From Chryseobacterium sp. MFBS3-17 (lineage in GTDB: Bacteria; Bacteroidota; Bacteroidia; Flavobacteriales; Weeksellaceae), in assembly GCF_020687745.1 (NCBI RefSeq), contig NZ_JAJEWK010000009.1, forward strand, positions 124,001 to 188,000: a stretch of 64,000 bases of DNA. The letters are read 5' to 3'. Position 1 is the stretch's first letter; each line of letters starts with the position of its first letter. A model generated the notes under the pieces. That model worked only from the letters and a program-made list of their open reading frames with translations, searched no databases and was not told the DNA's origin. The position numbers and the translations under genes were made by a program. Below, piece after piece: positions 59,410 to 64,000 of this stretch.

Positions 59410-59438
59410 CAAACTTAGGTTAATGGTTTATAAAACAA
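59410..59438 (-). promoter_or_regulatory. Promoter for asnB
   Basis: On the minus strand: TTG (59436-59438), 18-bp spacer, TAAGTTTG (59410-59417); leader of about 65 nt. Confidence 0.65.
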
Positions 59439-59629
59439 AATTGAAATTTAAAATTAGATAAAAATTTACTAATATTTATCAAATAATATTAATAATATTA
59501 ACAAAACAATGGCGGAAAGTATGGTTTTGGTTAAAAGCATCCTTAGGGAAAGGTTGTATCGGAAAGAGTAAGCTAAGGGCAGAGAAAACAGCAGCATCCC
59601 TTCTTGATTTTGTGGGGAAAACGAATTGT
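59439..59629. other. Gap between asnB promoter and the mgtC gene
   Basis: AT-rich at first and then mixed; a 20-codon frame (59509-59571, plus strand) is the only start-to-stop frame of note and is too short to support. Nothing else is seen. Confidence 0.5.
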
Positions 59630-60277
59630 TTACAGTGAAAAACTCCTGATGTACGGACTTTTGAGCAGGTAATTTTCCAGTTGTGTAATCTTTTTATCGT
59701 TGAGGTACAGTTCCGCATTTATAATTAATGCGTCGTTATTGCGCTCCATATTTACTTCTTTAATGGATTTTGAGAGGCGGCTCAGATCCTGCATCACCTG
59801 AAACCGTTCTTCCGCACAATCGGCAGCAATTTCGAAACGCAGCATCCGGCTGCTGTGATTCGGCAGGATAAAGCGGTTGAGCAATTTAGATGAATAAATG
59901 ATGAGCAGCGCAAATATCAGAAAAACAAATGCCAGCAGTGCTTCGCCAAATCCTATAGACATCCCGATGGCGGCTGAAATCCAGATAATGCCCGCGGTGG
60001 TAAGTCCATAAACAGTGAAACCTTCTTTGAAGATGACGCCGGCACCCAGAAATCCCACGCCGGAAACAATATAAGAAGCAATGCGGGTGGGATCTCCACT
60101 GCCGCTGTATTTATAAGATAAAATGGTGAACAGGGTAGAGCCGAGACAAATAATGGTAATGGTTTTCAGGCCGGCAGCCTTATCTTTCATTTCCCGTTCG
60201 TATCCCAGTATAAAACCTGCTACCAGTGAGAGTGCAGCTTTGTAAACGTCATGTATTTCTATAAATTCTGCAATCAT
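59630..60277 (-). CDS. MgtC/SapB-family membrane protein
   Basis: A 215-residue protein. The N-terminal domain has four to five hydrophobic segments and the family block LSLVAGFILGYEREMKDKAAGLKTI, then STLFTILSYKYS and VSGVGFLGAGVIFKEG; the C-terminal part is cytosolic and ACT-like (VNMERNNDALIINAELYL). MgtC proteins are linked to low-magnesium survival and interaction with the F1Fo ATP synthase. Its promoter box (TACATTTG, minus) lies 29 bp before the ATG. Confidence 0.92.
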   Translation of the reverse strand: MIAEFIEIHDVYKAALSLVAGFILGYEREMKDKAAGLKTITIICLGSTLFTILSYKYSGSGDPTRIASYIVSGVGFLGAGVIFKEGFTVYGLTTAGIIWISAAIGMSIGFGEALLAFVFLIFALLIIYSSKLLNRFILPNHSSRMLRFEIAADCAEERFQVMQDLSRLSKSIKEVNMERNNDALIINAELYLNDKKITQLENYLLKSPYIRSFSL

Positions 60278-60306
60278 TTTTGAATGCCTTTAGCAGAGAA
60301 AGTGTG

Positions 60307-60314
60307 CAAATGTA
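60307..60314 (-). promoter_or_regulatory. Promoter -7 box for the mgtC gene
   Basis: TACATTTG on the minus strand, exact consensus; no clear -33 TTG. Confidence 0.5.
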
Positions 60315-60340
60315 CTGCCAAGCAGTCCGGATTCTACCGT

Positions 60341-60925
60341 TTATCCGCCAAATTCTCTCTGCCACTCCGTATAGGCTTCAGAAAGGGTGATGTAAAATTC
60401 TTCACCGTATTTCCGGATCAGGGGTGTTTTCAGAAATTTATACACCGGAACCTGCAATTCTTTGCCCAGAGCGCAGGCATCTTTGCAGATGGGCCACTCA
60501 TGGTAATTCAGTGCGGTAAAGCTGGAATATTCCTTTACCCGGATGGGGTACAGATGGCAGGAAATAGGTTTTTGCCAGTCTACTGCGCCATCTTCATAAG
60601 CTTTCTCGATGCCACATTTGGTAATTCCCTTTTCGTCAAAAATTACATAGGCGCATTCGGCTCCGTCTACCATGGGGGTCACGTAATCGCCATCCAGGGG
60701 GTCTGTGGTCCAGGTTCCCTGTTCTTCCAGCGCTTTCACGCCTTCGGGGCGTAGGTAGGGTTTTACTTTATCAAAAATATTTTCAAGAATTGTCGTCTCT
60801 TCCTTGTCCAGGGGCGCACCCACATCTCCTTCCACACAGCAGGCTCCTTTGCACTTGCTGAGGTTGCATACAAATTCTTCTGAGAAAATTTCTTCAGAAA
60901 TCAGTTTGTCATCTATCTGTATCAT
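60341..60925 (-). CDS. DUF3109 family Cys-rich protein
   Basis: A 194-residue protein with about nine cysteines: FVCNLSKCKGACCVEGDVGAP near the start (a C-x4-C-x3-CC cluster like that of YkgJ/flagellin methylase-type metal proteins), ECAYVIFDEKGITKCG, ISCHLYPIRV and PICKDACALG. It probably binds a metal or an iron-sulfur cluster; the function of DUF3109 is unknown. It starts 10 bp after the DUF6427 gene and is likely co-transcribed. Confidence 0.88.
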   Translation of the reverse strand: MIQIDDKLISEEIFSEEFVCNLSKCKGACCVEGDVGAPLDKEETTILENIFDKVKPYLRPEGVKALEEQGTWTTDPLDGDYVTPMVDGAECAYVIFDEKGITKCGIEKAYEDGAVDWQKPISCHLYPIRVKEYSSFTALNYHEWPICKDACALGKELQVPVYKFLKTPLIRKYGEEFYITLSEAYTEWQREFGG

Positions 60926-60935
60926 AATCTAATCG

Positions 60936-61835
60936 TCAATTTAAGGTGGTGGCTATTTTAAAGGCTGCCAGCGAGCCTATTATGATCCATAATCCGAGTT
61001 CCTGTTTCCAGTACCGGTCTGCAAACCGCAATACTCTGCTCAGCATAATGCTGACTGGCAGGGCCAGAAGCAAAAGGTATTCATAGGAGCTCCCCATGTA
61101 CAAAATTACGGTAATGAGTTGGGCAATCAAAAAAAGCAACAGAAAAGTATATTTAAATTTACTGACCGGACTTTTTTTATTATAGTGCCGGAAGTGGTCC
61201 CATAATGCATACAATAGCATCAAAACTACCGGCGAAAGAAAGACAAGCGCGGTGAAATCCAGATGAAAACTGAATCCGTAAAAAGGGAAATAGGCATCAT
61301 CCCATGACTGGTAATTCAGGAAATACATCAGTGAAAAATAGCTGATTGCAATGAGCATTATTCCAAAAAATAAACGGAACAGATGCAATCCGATCCGGTT
61401 GGAGGTCGCAAAAATCTGCAGGATGACAAATAAGGTCATCGGCCAGGTGACAGGCAAAAATATATAGGTTATTGCCAGTATAGAGCCTACCAGAAGGTAT
61501 GATTTTTTCCGGAATTCATCATTCGTACTGGTGAGCAGCAGAATAAGAAAGGAATTGGTGAGCAGCGCCACAGCTAATCCAATATCCAGCGAACCCGGAT
61601 AAAAGGAAATCACGAAGAACGTATAGAGAAAAAGGGGCAAATGGGTGTGATAGGTAAGCCCGATGGTATTGAAACAGAAAAAACCAAGCGTAATACCTGC
61701 AAAAGTAATGAGGGTGGAAATTGAGTATAAGTTACTGAAATTAAAGATGTTAAATGCTGCGACAACCAAAAGTAATAATCCCGGATATACCAGTGTGGAA
61801 AAAATATTGCTTTCTTTTGAAAGTAATCTGAACAT
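60936..61835 (-). CDS. DUF6427 family membrane protein
   Basis: A 299-residue polytopic membrane protein with eight to nine hydrophobic segments (LVYPGLLLLVVAAFNIF, then SLMYFLNYQ, LTALVFLSPVVLMLLYALW, and LLLLFLIAQLITVILYMG). It matches the flavobacterial DUF6427 group; no function is known. It is divergent from the small membrane protein gene at 61877, and their promoters overlap head on. Confidence 0.75.
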   Translation of the reverse strand: MFRLLSKESNIFSTLVYPGLLLLVVAAFNIFNFSNLYSISTLITFAGITLGFFCFNTIGLTYHTHLPLFLYTFFVISFYPGSLDIGLAVALLTNSFLILLLTSTNDEFRKKSYLLVGSILAITYIFLPVTWPMTLFVILQIFATSNRIGLHLFRLFFGIMLIAISYFSLMYFLNYQSWDDAYFPFYGFSFHLDFTALVFLSPVVLMLLYALWDHFRHYNKKSPVSKFKYTFLLLFLIAQLITVILYMGSSYEYLLLLALPVSIMLSRVLRFADRYWKQELGLWIIIGSLAAFKIATTLN

Positions 61836-61841
61836 TTTTCT

Positions 61842-61849
61842 TAATTTTG
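61842..61849 (+). promoter_or_regulatory. Promoter -7 box for the small membrane protein gene
   Basis: TAATTTTG, exact consensus, with a TTG 22 bp upstream (61817-61819). The minus-strand box of the divergent gene begins 2 bp later. Confidence 0.55.
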
Positions 61850-61851
61850 TG

Positions 61852-61859
61852 CAAAGTTA
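61852..61859 (-). promoter_or_regulatory. Promoter -7 box for the DUF6427 gene
   Basis: TAACTTTG on the minus strand, exact consensus, 16 bp before the ATG at 61835. Faces the plus-strand box at 61842-61849. Confidence 0.55.
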
Positions 61860-61876
61860 ATCTAAAAAAGAAAATA

Positions 61877-62107
61877 ATGACGTCTTTCTTCCTGTTCTTA
61901 GGTGATGTTTTCAGATGGTCTTTCGGATTTTACGATCTGTTTGGAAACGTAATCAATTGGATTTTGTTTACAGTAGCCAGTATATTATTCATTTACTGGT
62001 GTTATGTTTTGGTGGTAAAACTGGGAAACAGTAAGGATTACGATTACGAACCGCCATCCAAAGACATTCGCCCGTACTACGACCCCAAAATCTATAAAAA
62101 AGATTAA
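61877..62107 (+). CDS. Small membrane protein (DUF6341-like)
   Basis: A 76-residue protein with one or two hydrophobic segments (FGNVINWILFTVASILFIYWCYVLVV) after SFFLFLGDVFRWSF, and a polar tail ending DYDYEPPSKDIRPYYDPKIY. The first ATG at 61877 is preferred; the frame also opens at a TTG inside the promoter box. This resembles the small flavobacterial DUF6341 group that often lies beside DUF6427, here divergently. No function is known. Confidence 0.7.
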   Translation: MTSFFLFLGDVFRWSFGFYDLFGNVINWILFTVASILFIYWCYVLVVKLGNSKDYDYEPPSKDIRPYYDPKIYKKD

Positions 62108-62124
62108 ATAATTTGATGCTATAG

Positions 62125-62160
62125 AAAGAACCGTTTTTCTGATAAGAAAGACGGTTCTTT
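62125..62160. terminator. Terminator between the small membrane protein and universal stress genes
   Basis: AAAGAACCG with CGGTTCTTT (9 bp) and further partial pairing inside, between two convergent genes; works both ways. Confidence 0.75.
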
Positions 62161-62179
62161 ATGTTTGGTGAGTTCCCGG

Positions 62180-62617
62180 TTACTCATGACACGGAATCAC
62201 CAGTACAGGAACCGGAGAGTTTTTGGTGAGGTCCTTAGTTAGGCTTCCCACAAAAACGTCGTAAATGCCGCTGCGCCCATGGGAGCCCATCACAATATAG
62301 GAGGCGTTTTTTTCTGCAGCATATTCCAGAATAATGTCCTTGGAAATACCTTGTCTCAGCAGGTGCTCACATTCTACCCCTTGCGCAGTAATGCGCTCCT
62401 GGATAGCGTTTAGTTGCTTCAGTTCTTCTTTGATTTCGTTTTCTTCAACCTCGGGGAAATACTGAAAACCCATATCCCCGATGGCAAATCCGATGTCTGA
62501 CGGTGCCACATGAATCAGGTTGATTTTTCCGTTCGTTAGCTTAGCAAATTGTACCGCTTCGTCTACCAGTTTGTCTGTAGAATTTCCGAAATCTACAGGT
62601 AATACAATGTTTACCAT
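62180..62617 (-). CDS. Universal stress protein (UspA family)
   Basis: A 145-residue single-domain protein. It starts MVNIVLPVDFGNSTDKLVDE and has the ATP-binding motif G-x2-G-x9-G-S as VMGSHGRSGIYDVFVGSLT at about 110-128. Such proteins are induced under starvation and oxidative stress and bind ATP. The frame is open upstream, but the ATG at 62617 gives the family start. It lies 91 bp after the FAH gene in the same direction. Confidence 0.92.
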   Translation of the reverse strand: MVNIVLPVDFGNSTDKLVDEAVQFAKLTNGKINLIHVAPSDIGFAIGDMGFQYFPEVEENEIKEELKQLNAIQERITAQGVECEHLLRQGISKDIILEYAAEKNASYIVMGSHGRSGIYDVFVGSLTKDLTKNSPVPVLVIPCHE

Positions 62618-62708
62618 GACCTTTAAATTTTGTTTTTTAAAGTTAAGAAAATTTTCGGAAACAGCAGGATTCCCGTCCTGATTTATAACGCTGATGTGTA
62701 TTAAAGTT

Positions 62709-63317
62709 TTACTGAATCCGCAGATCCAGTACTTTCCGGTCTTCCAGAAATGCTTCCAGTACGTCATTTTCCGCCACTTTTCCTACGCCTTGCGGAGTGC
62801 CGGTAAAGATAAGATCGCCGGTGCGCAAAGTGAAAAATTTTGATACAAATGCAATGATTTTTTCCGGTGAAAACAGCATGAGTGAGGTGTTGCCCCGCTG
62901 AACGGTTTCTTTGTTTTTGATCAGGCTGAAATTCAGACGGCTGAGGTCGTAATCTTCTTTTTTGAAAAATTCGCTCAGCACAGCACTTCCGTCAAAACCT
63001 TTTGCCAGTTCCCAGGGAAGTCCTTTCTTTTTCAGTTCAGACTGCAGGTCACGTGCGGTGAAATCAATTCCCAGTCCGATTTCCTCAATGTGTTTTGCTG
63101 CATGTTCTTCGGTGATGTATTTTCCGCCTTTGCTGATTTTCAGAACTACTTCCAGCTCATAATGGACGTCATCTGAAAACTCGGGCAGATAAAAATCACT
63201 GCCTTTTTTCAGAACAGCGGTGTCCGGTTTCATGAAGATCACGGGGTTTTCCGGGACTTCATTGCCCAATTCCCGGGCGTGGTCTGCATAATTTCTGCCA
63301 ATGCAAATCAGTTTCAT
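62709..63317 (-). CDS. Fumarylacetoacetate hydrolase family protein
   Basis: A 202-residue single-domain FAH enzyme. It has the N-terminal CIGRNYADHARELGN, FMKPDTAVL, the metal-ligand glutamates in HYELEVVLKIS and Asp in GIDFTARDLQ, and TGTPQGVG near the C-terminus. The family includes acylpyruvases and oxaloacetate decarboxylases (YcgM/FAHD1 type), which fits this length; the substrate is not proven. It begins 28 bp after the exonuclease stop. Confidence 0.92.
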   Translation of the reverse strand: MKLICIGRNYADHARELGNEVPENPVIFMKPDTAVLKKGSDFYLPEFSDDVHYELEVVLKISKGGKYITEEHAAKHIEEIGLGIDFTARDLQSELKKKGLPWELAKGFDGSAVLSEFFKKEDYDLSRLNFSLIKNKETVQRGNTSLMLFSPEKIIAFVSKFFTLRTGDLIFTGTPQGVGKVAENDVLEAFLEDRKVLDLRIQ

Positions 63318-63345
63318 CAGATTTTATTTGAGGTTTAAAATGCTA

Positions 63346-64000
63346 TTAAAATTTGCTTCTGAGCTGAATTCCGGTCAGTACTTTCTTGGTGTACAGCGGG
63401 AAATCCGCGTTCTGAATCCATCCATAATAGCCGATGTCTTTCTGAAAAACATCCTTCACCCGCTGACCTTTATATTTCCCGAACGCAAAGATTTCCTGGC
63501 CATCCGGATCAAAATGAATCATGCCGGCCAGGTCTGCAAACTTATGATGAAAGGAAAGTTCACTTAATCCCGCAACATCATTGGGTAAATCTTCATAATG
63601 AGCCACCTGTGCATCCAGCACTTCAAAGGTTGCCAGCACATCAGCCTCTGCAGAATGGGCGTTTTCCAGTTCCTTTCCGCAATAAAAACGGTAGGCGGCA
63701 CTCAGGTTACGGGGCTCCATTTTATGGAAAATGGTCTGGGCATCTACGAGTTTGAACTTGCTGAGGTCAAAGTCAATGCCGGCACGCAGCAGTTCCTCAG
63801 CAAGCAGCGGCACATCAAAACGATTGGAATTGAAACCTCCAAGGTCGCTTCCGGCAATCATCTCCATTATTTTCGGTGCAATTTCACTGAATTTAGGTGC
63901 ATTTTTTACGTCTTCATCAGTAATGCCGTGAATCTCACTGGCTTCTTTCGGAATAAACATCCCGGGATTTACCAGCCATGTTTTGCTTTCTCGCGAAGCG
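63346..64000 (-). CDS. 3'-5' exonuclease (DnaQ-like), 5' end outside the window
   Basis: The frame is open to the window edge, so the N-terminus is missing, including the first DxE motif of the DEDD family. Present are WLVNPGMFIPKEASEIHGI (the D/E-I-H-G-I-T region), ExoII in VGGFNSNRFDVPLL-like GGFNSNRFDVPLLAEE and the ExoIII HSAEADVLATFEVL (HxAxxD). The C-terminal part (FAFGKYKGQRVKD, then GYYGWIQNADFPLYTKK) is the extra domain of flavobacterial exonucleases. It is probably a DNA polymerase III epsilon-like nuclease. Confidence 0.88.
   Translation of the reverse strand, partial: ASRESKTWLVNPGMFIPKEASEIHGITDEDVKNAPKFSEIAPKIMEMIAGSDLGGFNSNRFDVPLLAEELLRAGIDFDLSKFKLVDAQTIFHKMEPRNLSAAYRFYCGKELENAHSAEADVLATFEVLDAQVAHYEDLPNDVAGLSELSFHHKFADLAGMIHFDPDGQEIFAFGKYKGQRVKDVFQKDIGYYGWIQNADFPLYTKKVLTGIQLRSKF

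Noticed and set aside
59509-59571. 20-codon frame in the asnB-mgtC gap
   Set aside because: Too short, with no ribosome-binding or promoter signal and no neighbour logic.
1-64000. CRISPR array, prophage, insertion sequence or integrase
   Set aside because: No regular short repeats with spacers, transposase, integrase or phage structural gene was found on either strand.

Overview
The window reads as chromosomal DNA of a Bacteroidota bacterium in the flavobacterial Chryseobacterium/Weeksellaceae group. The evidence is the repeated promoter box TAnnTTTG with few Shine-Dalgarno sites, the block parA-parB-DUF5683-dapB-lepB-WbqC, a transketolase split into two genes, many short lipoproteins with a Cys lipobox, and protein families such as GSCFA, DUF2490, DUF6427 and DUF3109 that are typical of that phylum. 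No phage, plasmid or insertion-sequence gene and no CRISPR array was seen. The genus is an inference from protein style only.

Layout. 0-9.5 kb: end of an NDH-2 gene, trmD, a DbpA-type RNA helicase, the DUF47-Pit phosphate uptake pair, a polyprenyl diphosphate synthase, GSCFA and TatD genes. 9.7-15.6 kb: RhlE helicase, a small lipoprotein, the obg/adk/hpt operon, divergent purA. 15.8-24.1 kb: a TonB protein, then ParAB, a DUF5683 protein, DapB, signal peptidase I, WbqC and a secreted subtilisin. 24.2-26.1 kb: three lipoprotein genes, the last frameshifted. 26.1-29.8 kb: a four-gene cluster (UbiA-type phosphoribosyltransferase, DprE1-like oxidase, DprE2-like reductase, HAD phosphatase) that matches the polyprenyl-phosphoryl-arabinose pathway step by step. 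29.8-31.4 kb: cysteine desulfurase and thioredoxin.

31.5-34.2 kb looks accessory and partly decayed: two identical tRNA-Asp genes, a tRNA 3' half, a frameshifted DUF6766 gene, a truncated Crp/Fnr regulator, a CinA-like gene and two paralogous SDR genes. 35-42.4 kb: TrmH-type methylase, RsmE, TsaD and a 1598-residue TamB-like protein whose start lies 3 bp from that of tsaD. 42.4-45.6 kb: Lrp regulator, a leaderless membrane protein, an Rrf2 regulator with three cysteines next to an iron-sulfur repair protein (RIC), and a DUF486 protein. 45.7-49.4 kb: split transketolase and a sodium/solute symporter. 49.6-55.8 kb: GNAT protein, catalase, two pirins around a flavin-dependent oxidoreductase, a secreted protein. 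56-64 kb: MFS exporter, asparagine synthetase, MgtC, DUF3109, DUF6427, a small membrane protein, universal stress protein, FAH-family enzyme and a 3'-5' exonuclease cut by the window end.

The main unexplained signals are: (1) three copies of a 79-bp imperfect hairpin (one opened by about 90 bp) whose stems show compensatory changes; (2) the complete DPA-type cluster; (3) genes whose promoter is fused to the terminator of the gene upstream and whose start codon lies 4-5 bp after the -7 box, so the mRNA should be leaderless; (4) a 24-bp exact tandem duplication over a start codon; (5) a 47-codon gene between pirin and catalase.
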